Shown: positions 33,818-42,546 of the stretch, one piece after another | How the letters are laid out: each line of letters opens with the position of its first letter | Numbering within the stretch: position 1 is the first letter of the stretch | Assembly (NCBI GenBank): GCA_036788195.1 | Contig: DAIQNX010000001.1 | Span: 1 to 64,000 of the forward strand | Source: CALFXN01 sp937957815 | Lineage (GTDB): Bacteria > Synergistota > Synergistia > Synergistales > Aminobacteriaceae | Length of the DNA stretch: 64,000 nt | Direction of reading: 5' to 3' | Notes under the pieces: model-generated | What the model saw: the letters and a program-made list of their open reading frames with translations, nothing else | Told to the model about the DNA's origin: nothing | The model's database searches: none | Made by a program: the position numbers and the translations under genes

Positions 33818-35122
33818 ATGAAGTTTATTGATCTTGTTCGCGTCCTCGTCCGTGGAGGACGAGGAGGAAACGGATGCCTGAGCTTCCGGAGGGAGAAATA
33901 CATCCCAAAGGGAGGTCCTGACGGCGGCGATGGCGGTTGCGGCGGGAGCGTCGTTTTGCGTGCGGTTTCGGGCATTCATACGCTCGCAGACTTCGAGTAC
34001 GAGAAAAAATTTCAAGCCGGAAGCGCTGAAGCGGGCAAGGGGAAATGTATGCACGGCAGGAACGGTGAAGATCTCGTGATCGACGTCCCATGCGGAACGA
34101 TAGTTCGGGACGCGGACACAAAAGAGATTTTCGCCGACCTTGTGGAACCGGACGAGCGGTTCGTCGTTGCCCGTGGAGGAAAGGGCGGAAGAGGCAATAT
34201 CCACTTTTCCTCATCGGTTCGCCGGGCTCCCCGCTTTGCCGAAAAGGGACTCGACGGAGAGGAACGTTACATCCTGCTCGAGCTCAAACTCATAGCCGAC
34301 GTCGGCCTTATCGGTATGCCGAACGCCGGGAAATCGAGTCTTCTCGCAGCCATATCCAATGCTCACCCCAAAATCGCCGGATACCCGTTCACGACGCTTT
34401 CCCCGAATCTCGGCATCTTGGCGGTCGATGACGAGAAGATAGTCATTGCGGACGTGCCGGGTCTCATTGAGGGAGCGCATGAAAACAAGGGCTTGGGGCA
34501 TTATTTCCTTCGCCATGTCGAAAGGACGCGCGCGCTCGTTCACGTTCTCGACATGAGTCTGGGCGATCCCGATCTCATCCTCGAACACTGGAGAGCTATC
34601 CGTGAAGAATGCGGGATGTACAATCCTGATCTTCTGAGCCGTCCGTATGTAGTTGTCGGCAACAAACTCGACTTACCGAAAGCGCGGGAAAATCTGGGCT
34701 CTCTCTCCGCTTCTTTTTCGGAAAAGGGGATTCGGTTTCTGGCGATCAGCGCCCTTTCAGGAGAGGGAATACAGGCATTTATCGATGAAATTGTCGCCGT
34801 GTGCAGAACGGCGCCGCGTCCGGCTGGCGAGACGAGACTCGCCCCGGTTCAGGATTCGTCGCCAAGAACGATGCGCCGCGACAGATACGACCAGGTTCAG
34901 ATCGTCCCTCAGCCCGACGGCTCTTTTCTCGTTCTCCAACCGAGCATGGAACGTTCCATACGAAGGTATGACTTCGAGCAGGAAGATGCCCTTCCCCGAT
35001 TCGCGAAACTCCTGAAACGGTATCGCGTCGAGGAGCTTCTTCTTGAAGCCGGAGCCCAGGCCGGAGATACTATCGTTATCGGGGGAATGGAATTCGATTT
35101 CGAACCGGATAAGGTCGAATAG
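33818..35122 (+). CDS. obg: GTPase Obg/CgtA
   Basis: 434 residues. A ribosome-assembly GTPase. The Gly-rich Obg fold (VRGGRGGNGCLSFRREKY, GGPDGGDGGCGGSV) spans residues 1-158; G1 GMPNAGKSSLL near 168, G3 DVPGLIEGAHENKGLG near 212, G4 NKLD near 285; the C-terminal OCT domain closes it (VQIVPQPDGSFLV...). ATG 33818 fits the family N-terminus exactly, but there is no ribosome site: the preceding bases are the terminator T run and ATCCC. Confidence 0.95.
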   Translation: MKFIDLVRVLVRGGRGGNGCLSFRREKYIPKGGPDGGDGGCGGSVVLRAVSGIHTLADFEYEKKFQAGSAEAGKGKCMHGRNGEDLVIDVPCGTIVRDADTKEIFADLVEPDERFVVARGGKGGRGNIHFSSSVRRAPRFAEKGLDGEERYILLELKLIADVGLIGMPNAGKSSLLAAISNAHPKIAGYPFTTLSPNLGILAVDDEKIVIADVPGLIEGAHENKGLGHYFLRHVERTRALVHVLDMSLGDPDLILEHWRAIREECGMYNPDLLSRPYVVVGNKLDLPKARENLGSLSASFSEKGIRFLAISALSGEGIQAFIDEIVAVCRTAPRPAGETRLAPVQDSSPRTMRRDRYDQVQIVPQPDGSFLVLQPSMERSIRRYDFEQEDALPRFAKLLKRYRVEELLLEAGAQAGDTIVIGGMEFDFEPDKVE

Positions 35123-35147
35123 GACATCTCGAAGGAGTTGTTGCTCT

Positions 35148-35792
35148 GTGTCCGGAAGACGACGTCTGGGTATTATGGGGGGCACATTTGATCCGATACA
35201 TTTTGGTCATCTCCTCGCGGCAGAGGAGAGTCTTTCAGCCCTCCGGCTGAATGAGGTCGTATTCATACCGACCGGGATCCCCCCCCACAAGAGAGGAGCT
35301 CATGTGACTTCTCCGGAGCATCGTTTCACGATGACACTTCTCGCCGTTCTGGAAAATCAGAACTTCTCAGTCTCGCGAGTTGAAATCGACAGAGAAGGTT
35401 CCAGCCATACAGTCGACACGCTCCGCGAATTGCGGAAGCATGCGGTGGAGGACGAGGATTACTTTTTCATCACGGGTCTCGACGCAGTCCTCGACTTAGA
35501 AAGCTGGAAAGAATACGCGGTCCTTCCCGAGCTGTGCCGTATCGTGGCGGTAAGTCGACCCGGTTATGTCTCTTCGGGAATCGATTGTTTGCCGTCTGCA
35601 ATCCGTAACGCCATTATCCCGCTTGAGATCCCCCTCCTGTCTATATCGAGCACTGATATACGAAGGCGGGTGGAGCAGGGGAAGAATATCAGATACCTGA
35701 CGCATGAATCCGTTGTACGCTATATCTCGAAGATGGGATTGTACGGCAGGATTCCGTCGGTTTCACGCGGCAGGGAGCAAGACGGGAAATGA
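35148..35792 (+). CDS. nadD: Nicotinate-nucleotide adenylyltransferase
   Basis: 214 residues. It makes deamido-NAD from nicotinate mononucleotide. Nucleotidyltransferase motifs: IMGGTFDPIHFGHLLAAEE at the N-terminus and SISSTDIRRRVEQGK near residue 180. GTG 35148 has AAGGAG ten bases upstream. The next enzyme, NAD synthetase, appears in this window only as a broken fragment near 12.8 kb. Confidence 0.95.
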   Translation: MSGRRRLGIMGGTFDPIHFGHLLAAEESLSALRLNEVVFIPTGIPPHKRGAHVTSPEHRFTMTLLAVLENQNFSVSRVEIDREGSSHTVDTLRELRKHAVEDEDYFFITGLDAVLDLESWKEYAVLPELCRIVAVSRPGYVSSGIDCLPSAIRNAIIPLEIPLLSISSTDIRRRVEQGKNIRYLTHESVVRYISKMGLYGRIPSVSRGREQDGK

Positions 35793-37060
35793 AGTGGAAA
35801 ACGTTCTTCGCCGCGATTCTTCTTGCACTCTTCGCGGGTGGAGTCGGAGTCATCCTCCGACTCTGGTTCTTCGTCGAACCTGTACCGGAAACGATCAAGC
35901 AGAACATCTCGTATGACGAGGCGTCGGGGATCATCTACATTCTCGCTGTCGGCGTCGATGACGTTGAGGGAGGGCATCGAGCGGATTCCATTGGAATCGC
36001 CGCAATCGATATCGACAAGAAGATCGTTCGTTTCATGTCCCTCCCGCGAGACACGCGAGTGGATATTCCCGGGCACGGATGGCAGAAGATCAACCACGCA
36101 TTCGCATTCGGCAAGCTCGCCCTTTTGCGACAAACAATCGTCAATTACCTGGGAATCCCAATAAACTACCATGTACTGGTCAACTATGACAGCTTTCCGC
36201 AAATCGTCGATCTGATCGGCGGAGTCGATCTTGTCGTTGAAAAGAAACTTTTCTACGTCGATAACGCGCAAAAACTCAGGATCGATATTCCGAAAGGCCC
36301 TCAGCATTTGAACGGCAAGACGGCACTCGAATTCGTCCGTTTTCGCAACGATGCGCTTGGGGATATAGGTCGGGTAAAGAGGCAACAGGATTTCGTAAAG
36401 GCAGTCCTCAAGAAGATCCAGCAGCCGTCTATGTTGCCACGTCTTCCTGAAGTTGCGAAACAGCTGGTCTCAATTGTTGACACCAATATGCCCGTCGCAC
36501 AGGCCATCCAGCTGGCGTCTTATCTCAAAGATCTCACATCCGACCGCATTCTTTTTTTCACAATGCCCGGAAAAGCTGCGTATATCGGAAATCTCAGCTA
36601 TTGGATAGGTGATCTCGCGCACGCATCGATGATGCTTTCGGGAACGATTTCGGACGACGTTGGCACCAGAAACGATCTTTCCGTCGACTCCGGCGATATT
36701 GATGTCCCCGAGGAGTACTCGATGCTGAAAGAACTCGTGCACAGCATTAAAAGTTCTGTATCCGTACTCAACGGAGACGGTTCCAAAGGAGTCGGGAAGC
36801 GTTTCTCGCAAGCGCTCGAAAAGCTTGGCATCGATGTGCGGTACACCGGAAACGCGAAACACTTCGACTACCACACGTCAAGCATCATGTATCCCGTGAA
36901 GGCGTCTTCAGCGATCACGGAAACGGCAAAGGCACTCGGTCGTATCTGCGGCATCGACAAACGACTTATTACGCCGGAAAAAGCTGCAAACGCAGTTACG
37001 ATCATCGTGGGGCATGATCTGGAAAGGATTCTCTCAAGGCTGACCCGGATTGCACAATAA
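35789..37060 (+). CDS. LytR-CpsA-Psr (LCP) family protein with LytR_C tail
   Basis: 423 residues with one N-terminal membrane helix (about 8-25). The LCP catalytic domain spans about 50-260: HRADSIGIAAID, MSLPRDTRVDIPG, KINHAFAFG, LVNYDSFPQIVDLIGGVDL, ALEFVRFRND...GDIGRVKRQQ with the usual Arg/Asp residues. The end (about 325-415) is a LytR_C domain. LCP proteins move polymers from undecaprenyl diphosphate to the wall, in keeping with WecA/WecB upstream. It overlaps nadD by 4 bp. Confidence 0.88.
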   Translation: MKWKTFFAAILLALFAGGVGVILRLWFFVEPVPETIKQNISYDEASGIIYILAVGVDDVEGGHRADSIGIAAIDIDKKIVRFMSLPRDTRVDIPGHGWQKINHAFAFGKLALLRQTIVNYLGIPINYHVLVNYDSFPQIVDLIGGVDLVVEKKLFYVDNAQKLRIDIPKGPQHLNGKTALEFVRFRNDALGDIGRVKRQQDFVKAVLKKIQQPSMLPRLPEVAKQLVSIVDTNMPVAQAIQLASYLKDLTSDRILFFTMPGKAAYIGNLSYWIGDLAHASMMLSGTISDDVGTRNDLSVDSGDIDVPEEYSMLKELVHSIKSSVSVLNGDGSKGVGKRFSQALEKLGIDVRYTGNAKHFDYHTSSIMYPVKASSAITETAKALGRICGIDKRLITPEKAANAVTIIVGHDLERILSRLTRIAQ

Positions 37061-37107
37061 GGTGCATTCCATATTGTTTGAACCGAAAGGGTGGTGTTAC
37101 GAAAAAT

Positions 37108-37458
37108 ATGAAGGAGAAACTTCAGTCGTTTTCATTCCTCTACGAGTCTCTGGCCGCAAAAAGGGGGCTGAATATCGTTGCTATGGATCTGAAGGGAAAT
37201 GCCACGATAGCTGACTGTTTTGTCCTCGTCAGTGCCAATTCGGATGTCCACATGGGAACACTCCGGGATGCGGCCGTTGAATCCCTCGAAAAACATGGAT
37301 TTTCCTGTGCTGTCGAAGGACGCGACAGCACACAATGGTGTCTGATTGACGCCGGCGAAGTTGTTGTTCATATATTCAGTGTGAAGGGACGAAGCTTCTA
37401 CAAGCTCGACTCGATATGGGGCGATTCAGAGATTCTGAAATATACATATCAGGACTGA
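37108..37458 (+). CDS. rsfS: Ribosome silencing factor RsfS
   Basis: 116 residues. It binds L14 and stops subunit joining in starved cells. Marks: MDLKGNATIADCFVLVSANSD, AVEGRDSTQWCLIDAGEVVVHIF, FYKLDSIWGD. ATG 37108 is about 12 bases after GGTGGT; TTG 37078 with AAGGTG upstream would add ten residues, so the start is uncertain. It is the last plus-strand gene before the direction change. Confidence 0.93.
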   Translation: MKEKLQSFSFLYESLAAKRGLNIVAMDLKGNATIADCFVLVSANSDVHMGTLRDAAVESLEKHGFSCAVEGRDSTQWCLIDAGEVVVHIFSVKGRSFYKLDSIWGDSEILKYTYQD

Positions 37459-37491
37459 AAATATGAGTACCAGCAGCTATCGTGATTCTAA

Positions 37492-37531
37492 AAAAAGCGG
37501 AGCCCATTTTCTCTTTTTGGCTCCGCTTTTT
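37492..37531. terminator. Bidirectional terminator between rsfS and tpiA
   Basis: Perfect 13-bp stem (37492-37504 with 37519-37531), starting with A's and ending with T's, so it can terminate rsfS transcripts rightward and tpiA transcripts leftward. It marks the meeting point of the two large operon blocks. The remainder of the 140-bp gap holds nothing else I can support. Confidence 0.88.
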
Positions 37532-37598
37532 AGGAATCGGTTCGGTTATGTCATATAATGTTTCTTATGTTGCGTTTTTGCCGATCAGAGACATCGCT

Positions 37599-38408
37599 TC
37601 AAGAACTTACAGCGACCTTCAGAATATCCAGAAATGACTCCGGCTTGAGCGACGCACCGCCAACAAGCAATCCTGCAATATCGTTGCGGCATAGCAAGTC
37701 CCGAGCGTTTCCGGCAGAAACGCTCCCGCCGTACAAAATGGGAATCCTGGTTTCTTCAAAAAGACGACTCATTCGTAACAATTCCGCCGCATAGGCACAT
37801 ATCTCCTGTGCGTCATCTGCAGTCGCCGCACGTCCGGTTCCGATCGCCCACACAGGTTCATATGCAAGCACCAGATTCCGTCTCCAGTCATGCTTTGCAA
37901 TCGAGGAAATCACCGACTCAATCTGTCGTCGAACAACATCTCTCGTCTTTCCCGATTCCCTTTCGCTCAACGTCTCGCCAAAACAGAGTACCGGCCGAAT
38001 CCCTGCGTCGAGACATGCAACGACTTTTCGCGATATTCCCTCGTCTGTCTCGAGAAAGACGTGCCTGCGCTCGCTGTGTCCTACCAGCACCCATGAGCAT
38101 TCGAGTTCCAGCAACATTGGCAGCGATATTTCTCCAGTGAAGGCACCGTTATGTTCAAAATGACAGTTCTGCGCCCCGTATTCAATGCGACTGTTCGATG
38201 ATTCAGCATGCTCCTCGTAATAACGCAGACACGATCGTCTGCATTCACCGATGGACGTATACGGAGGAAAAATCGCGGTACGGCACGTTGACGGCGTCTT
38301 TGCCATCAATATCGAATAGGCCGCAAGGAAGCGATCAAGGAAATTGCGTGTATCCCCCTCCGTCATATTCATCTTCCAGTTTCCGAAAATAAAGGTCTCC
38401 CGCTTCAT
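37599..38408 (-). CDS. tpiA: Triosephosphate isomerase
   Basis: 269 residues. GNWKMNMTEG at the N-terminus, GHSERRHVFLETD near residue 110, the catalytic Glu in AYEPVWAIGTGRAA near 180, and GGSVSAGNARDL near the end. It is slightly longer than the usual 250. ATG 38408 follows GAGGAG. It lies 40 bp after pgk and ends the minus-strand block. Confidence 0.96.
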   Translation of the reverse strand: MKRETFIFGNWKMNMTEGDTRNFLDRFLAAYSILMAKTPSTCRTAIFPPYTSIGECRRSCLRYYEEHAESSNSRIEYGAQNCHFEHNGAFTGEISLPMLLELECSWVLVGHSERRHVFLETDEGISRKVVACLDAGIRPVLCFGETLSERESGKTRDVVRRQIESVISSIAKHDWRRNLVLAYEPVWAIGTGRAATADDAQEICAYAAELLRMSRLFEETRIPILYGGSVSAGNARDLLCRNDIAGLLVGGASLKPESFLDILKVAVSS

Positions 38409-38448
38409 CGACGCTCTCCTCTCATTCTTTTTTTGTGTGCATCTCTTC

Positions 38449-39639
38449 TCATTTATCCAGAAGAAGAGGTTCTATGCCGGGAAGAAGTTTTCCTTCGAAA
38501 AATTCGAGACTGGCTCCTCCACCCGTGGAAACATGTGACACATCCGAGGCGAACCCGAGCGTCTTCGCGGCGGCTGCAGTATCTCCACCGCCGATGACTG
38601 TCGTTCCTCCCGATATGGTGCATTCTTTCAGCGCTTCCCCTACACCCCGGGTTCCACCTGCGTATGCGGCTCTCTCAAAAACTCCCATGGGGCCGTTCCA
38701 GAGGACGGTTTTCGCCGAGCGTACCCGCTTTTCGAAAAGATGAACCGTCGCCGGGCCAATATCGAGTCCCATTTCATTCTCTTTGATTTCTGCGGCTCCG
38801 GCGACTCTGTATGTGTCGGAATCGAAGCTCTGTGCAAGAAGGATATCTTCAGGGAGGAGAATTTCGACTCCATTTGATTTCGCCCGCTCCATCATCTCAC
38901 GCGCGAATGATACCTTGTCTTCTTCGAGAAGAGATCTCCCTGTCCCATATCCACGGGCGGCGAGAAATGTGAAGGCCATCCCTCCACCGATGCAGATTGT
39001 CGCGACCTTTCGCAACAAATGCTCAACGACCCCGATCTTGTCGGAAACCTTGGCACCCCCGAGAACCAACACAAACGGCGCAACAGGGAAATCGTTCACT
39101 TTCGAGAGCATCGAAACTTCTCTTTCAAGAAGGAACCCTGCATACGACGGAAGATATTTTGTGATTCCGTTCGTAGACGCGTCTGCACGATGAGCTGCGC
39201 TGAATGCGTCCATCACAAAACAATCGAAGGGGGCAGCCAGAGTGGCGGCAAACCCCGCATCATTCTGCTGCTCTTCCTTGTGAAAACGAACGTTTTCGAG
39301 AAGAGCGACTCCGCCTGGAGACAGGGCATCCAGAGTTGCCGCCACGATATCACCTATACAGTCATCAACGAAAGGAATCTTTCCGTTCAGTGTCTTTTCG
39401 ACCGCCGGCAGAACTCTCCGGAGAGAAAATTCCGCAGACTGACTCCCCTTGGGACGGCCGAAATGCGACACAAGAGCCACTTTCGCTCCCGTTGCGCTCA
39501 ACGCCCGTATTGTCGGAACGTGAGCGGCGATTCTGGTGTCGTCTCCGACATGATCTCCGGTCATAGGAACATTGAAGTCGACGCGAAGCAATACTTTTCT
39601 GCCTGAAAAACAAGCAGGGTCTATGATCTTCAACCGCAT
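38449..39639 (-). CDS. pgk: Phosphoglycerate kinase
   Basis: 396 residues. VLLRVDFNVPMTGDHVGDDT, SHFGRPKG, ENVRFHKEEQQNDA, VLGGAKVSDKIGV, WNGPMGVFE and GGGDTAAAAKTLG cover the substrate and nucleotide sites. AAGGAGG ten bases upstream favours ATG 39639 over TTG 39648. GAPDH is not nearby. Confidence 0.96.
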   Translation of the reverse strand: MRLKIIDPACFSGRKVLLRVDFNVPMTGDHVGDDTRIAAHVPTIRALSATGAKVALVSHFGRPKGSQSAEFSLRRVLPAVEKTLNGKIPFVDDCIGDIVAATLDALSPGGVALLENVRFHKEEQQNDAGFAATLAAPFDCFVMDAFSAAHRADASTNGITKYLPSYAGFLLEREVSMLSKVNDFPVAPFVLVLGGAKVSDKIGVVEHLLRKVATICIGGGMAFTFLAARGYGTGRSLLEEDKVSFAREMMERAKSNGVEILLPEDILLAQSFDSDTYRVAGAAEIKENEMGLDIGPATVHLFEKRVRSAKTVLWNGPMGVFERAAYAGGTRGVGEALKECTISGGTTVIGGGDTAAAAKTLGFASDVSHVSTGGGASLEFFEGKLLPGIEPLLLDK

Positions 39640-39644
39640 GCAGT

Positions 39645-40553
39645 TCAAACCTCCTTCGACATGGTGGCGCCGTCATAATCCGGAAGAATATCGGCGGGAT
39701 ACTTTTCCCGCAACTTCTTCCACCTGTATAGCACCGTACTTTTGCTCACTTTAGGGTTCATGAGTGTCCCCAGTTCGGAGAGACTCGCGCTGGGATTCGA
39801 AATACGGAGTTCGATAACCTCTCGAAGCTGCTCCGGCAATGTCTCGATAATGCCCGTTTTTTTCAGGAAAGACGCATATCGCAGCTGGATCTGAGCTGTC
39901 TCAAGAGATTTTCTGATATTTGACGCATCACAATTCACCAGCTTGTTCGCTTTGTCACGCATGGATCTGAATATCGCCATATTCTCCATATGCAAGGATG
40001 CGTTCACGAGATTGATCCGCGAAAGGAAAGAGACAATATCCTGCTGGTTCCTCAAGAGTATTTCCCGGGATCTCCCCCGCGTTCTTTCTCCGAAAGAAAT
40101 ATTCCACCCCTTTAGAAGATCCGCGACGAGAGCGGACTCCTCGTTCTGATTGAATCGAAAGAGTACGTAGTACCCGACACGCGGGACATAGACTGCTCCA
40201 CAGGCTCCGAAGACTCCCTTGAGCCACTTCTCAGCCGTCCTTGGATGCCGGCGGGAAAAGATAGTTGAGAGGTCTCCGTCATCCTCCTTCGGGATACAGA
40301 TTCGTACCTTCCCTTTGCGGGTCGGTGGAATGACGAGAAAGCGTCCGAAATGCTCATCTTCCTCTTTGATAGCCATCCATAGCCTGTGAAGTCTGCGAAC
40401 GACAAAAAATCTCTTCGTAATTCTTTCGCCTGTCGGTAGTTTTTCAAGAAAAGACAGGATTCCCGAAGCTTCCGCACATGCCTCATCTTTGGAATCGACT
40501 GAGAGGCCGACCCATTCGTCCCATAAGGAATGGACAAATTTCTGCATTGTCAT
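39645..40553 (-). CDS. whiA: DNA-binding protein WhiA
   Basis: 302 residues. A degenerate LAGLIDADG-like N-terminal domain plus C-terminal helix-turn-helix: RDKANKLVNCDASNIRKSLE near 205 and NPSASLSELGTLMNPKVSKST near 260. In Gram-positives it affects division and sporulation. It overlaps yvcK by 4 bp; the order rapZ-yvcK-whiA is the one found in Firmicutes. Confidence 0.93.
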   Translation of the reverse strand: MTMQKFVHSLWDEWVGLSVDSKDEACAEASGILSFLEKLPTGERITKRFFVVRRLHRLWMAIKEEDEHFGRFLVIPPTRKGKVRICIPKEDDGDLSTIFSRRHPRTAEKWLKGVFGACGAVYVPRVGYYVLFRFNQNEESALVADLLKGWNISFGERTRGRSREILLRNQQDIVSFLSRINLVNASLHMENMAIFRSMRDKANKLVNCDASNIRKSLETAQIQLRYASFLKKTGIIETLPEQLREVIELRISNPSASLSELGTLMNPKVSKSTVLYRWKKLREKYPADILPDYDGATMSKEV

Positions 40554-41665
40554 TCCCTGGAATTTCTTTGAATCCGCATGAGAGTTTCCGAGAGAGCCTG
40601 CCCGTCGTGACGGATAAGAGATCCATCCAGAATGCGAACGAAATTTCCCCTGATGATCTCACATCCCTGACTTCGAATAAGGGCTTCCTCTTCTGGAGAG
40701 AGAAAGAGCGGATCGGCCGCATCCAGACTGTATCTCGCAAGCAACGAATCGTCTATCGGTCCGTCATTGACGACGACAAAGCCGGGCCATGCGCCGAGCG
40801 CCCGCGCGACCCAGCGGACATGCTCGAGAAGCGACATATTTTCGGTCTCATTCGGTTGCGTCATCAGATTGGCAACATACACGATCGGAGCGTTCGATTC
40901 CAGAATCTTTCTTGCGACATGAGGAACGAGAAGATTCGGGATGACGCTTGTAAAGAGACTCCCCGGGCCGAGAACAATGAGATCCGCATCCGATATGGCT
41001 CGTAGTACATCGGGAAGCGGTCTCACATCGGGAGGGTCAAGGTGGATATTGCAAAGCTTATTCCCATTTGCAGAAATTTCGAGTTCTCCCTTGAAGACGT
41101 TTCCATCACTATCTTCGCCAAGCAAAGAGACGACTTCGGTCGTCACGGGAAGAACCTTTCCTCTGATCGCAAGCAGATGGTTCATCTCTTCGACACCGGA
41201 TCTGAAATCGCCATGGAGTTCCGTAACAGCCAGCAACATGAGATTTCCAAGACTATGCCCTCGGAGTTCTCCTCTGTCAAAACGGAAATCAAGCAGGTTC
41301 TTCAACGAGTTATCATTCTCGGCAAGAGCGACAATACAGTTCCGGACATCTCCCGGGGGCAACACTCCCCATTCGTGCTTCAGACGTCCGGAACTCCCCC
41401 CCTCATCCGTTACCGTTACAATCGCTGTTATGTTCCTGGTGAACGCCTTTAATCCGCGCAGCAACGTGGAAAGTCCCGTTCCACCTCCGAGAGCGACGAT
41501 AAAGGGGCCCATTGACAGCCTATACTCGATCGCGTTCGATATCGCCTTGCGGCTATCGTTATTTTTTCCACGCTCAAGTTTGCTCACACGTTCCTTCCCC
41601 TTCAGAAAGAAGAAAATCAGCGTGGCTGTTGCTATTCCGAGAAGGTATGCAATCTGCCAGCTCAA
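40550..41665 (-). CDS. yvcK: YvcK/gluconeogenesis factor family protein
   Basis: 371 residues. A short N-terminal hydrophobic helix, then the UPF0052 core: IVALGGGTGLSTLLRGL near 55, TVTDEGGSSGRLKHEWG near 85, LGPGSLFTSVIPNLLV near 235. B. subtilis YvcK binds UDP-GlcNAc and is tied to carbon use and wall synthesis. It overlaps both neighbours by 4 bp. Confidence 0.93.
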   Translation of the reverse strand: MSWQIAYLLGIATATLIFFFLKGKERVSKLERGKNNDSRKAISNAIEYRLSMGPFIVALGGGTGLSTLLRGLKAFTRNITAIVTVTDEGGSSGRLKHEWGVLPPGDVRNCIVALAENDNSLKNLLDFRFDRGELRGHSLGNLMLLAVTELHGDFRSGVEEMNHLLAIRGKVLPVTTEVVSLLGEDSDGNVFKGELEISANGNKLCNIHLDPPDVRPLPDVLRAISDADLIVLGPGSLFTSVIPNLLVPHVARKILESNAPIVYVANLMTQPNETENMSLLEHVRWVARALGAWPGFVVVNDGPIDDSLLARYSLDAADPLFLSPEEEALIRSQGCEIIRGNFVRILDGSLIRHDGQALSETLMRIQRNSRE

Positions 41666-42546
41666 CCTTGCCGCCCTCCGTCATCTCCCAGATCACGATG
41701 GCGTATCGTCACGACAGGCGAAAGCAACGTGACAAAGTCATTGATTCGTTGGGCAATTGCGACAGATCTATGATGTCCCCCAGTGCAGCCGATACAGATA
41801 TGGAGGCGGGGTTTTGCCGTAAGCAGATATCTTGGAATATAGAAACGGAGAAACTCCTCCACTCTGGCCAGGAAATCCCTTGATTCGGCAAAGGAGAAGA
41901 GGTATTCCTGAACACACGGATCCATTCCGTTCTTTTCTCTCAGATTCGGAATGTAGTGAGGGTTCGGCAGGAAGCGTACGTCGAAAAGAAGTTCGCAATC
42001 CTGCGGAACCCCGTATTTGAAGCCGAAAGAAGTGATGACGACCATCGATGTTCCCGGATACTCACAGACTTCACCGAGAACACTCTGCCGAAACTGAACG
42101 ATAGAGAATCCTGTGGTATCAAGAACAACATCCGCCGCTTCACGTACCGGTTCAAGCTGGGATCGCTCTCGTGCGATTCCTTCTCCGACAGATACGTCCA
42201 ATGCCATTGGATGGAGCCTTCGCGTGATGTTGAAACGACGTATGAGAACTTCATCAGAAGCGTCGAGGAAAAGAATCAGGATGTCTCTTCCTTGCGCTCG
42301 CAGGACAGAGACTGCCTGCAGGAGATCCTGAAGCAATTCCTCGCCTCGCGTGTCAACAACCGCGGCAACTCCCGAGCGAACCGCTGCGCGATGGTTTTTC
42401 AGAAGCTCAAGCAATTGCGGAAGCAAGGCAGGTGGAATATTGTCAATCGCATAATATCCCTGATCCTCGAGAATATTCAGGGCCGTCGATTTGCCTGCTC
42501 CCGAAAGTCCGGTAATGATGATACACCGACCGACCTTACCTTCCAT
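41662..42546 (-). CDS. rapZ: RNase adapter RapZ-family P-loop protein
   Basis: About 294 residues. Walker A IITGLSGAGKSTALNIL near residue 10, VVDTRGEELLQ, TRRLHPM, and the C-terminal domain ICIGCTGGHHRSVAIAQRI near 260 and IRHRDL. In E. coli it steers degradation of GlmZ; in Firmicutes its role is less clear. I chose ATG 42546 (GGAGAG nearby); ATG 42561 would add five residues. It overlaps the upstream mogA gene by 11 bp. Confidence 0.93.
   Translation of the reverse strand: MEGKVGRCIIITGLSGAGKSTALNILEDQGYYAIDNIPPALLPQLLELLKNHRAAVRSGVAAVVDTRGEELLQDLLQAVSVLRAQGRDILILFLDASDEVLIRRFNITRRLHPMALDVSVGEGIARERSQLEPVREAADVVLDTTGFSIVQFRQSVLGEVCEYPGTSMVVITSFGFKYGVPQDCELLFDVRFLPNPHYIPNLREKNGMDPCVQEYLFSFAESRDFLARVEEFLRFYIPRYLLTAKPRLHICIGCTGGHHRSVAIAQRINDFVTLLSPVVTIRHRDLGDDGGRQG

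Noticed and set aside
37554..37559. Exact TATAAT facing right between rsfS and tpiA
   Set aside because: It would only drive antisense RNA through tpiA, and no -35 is visible; AT-rich gaps produce such matches by chance.
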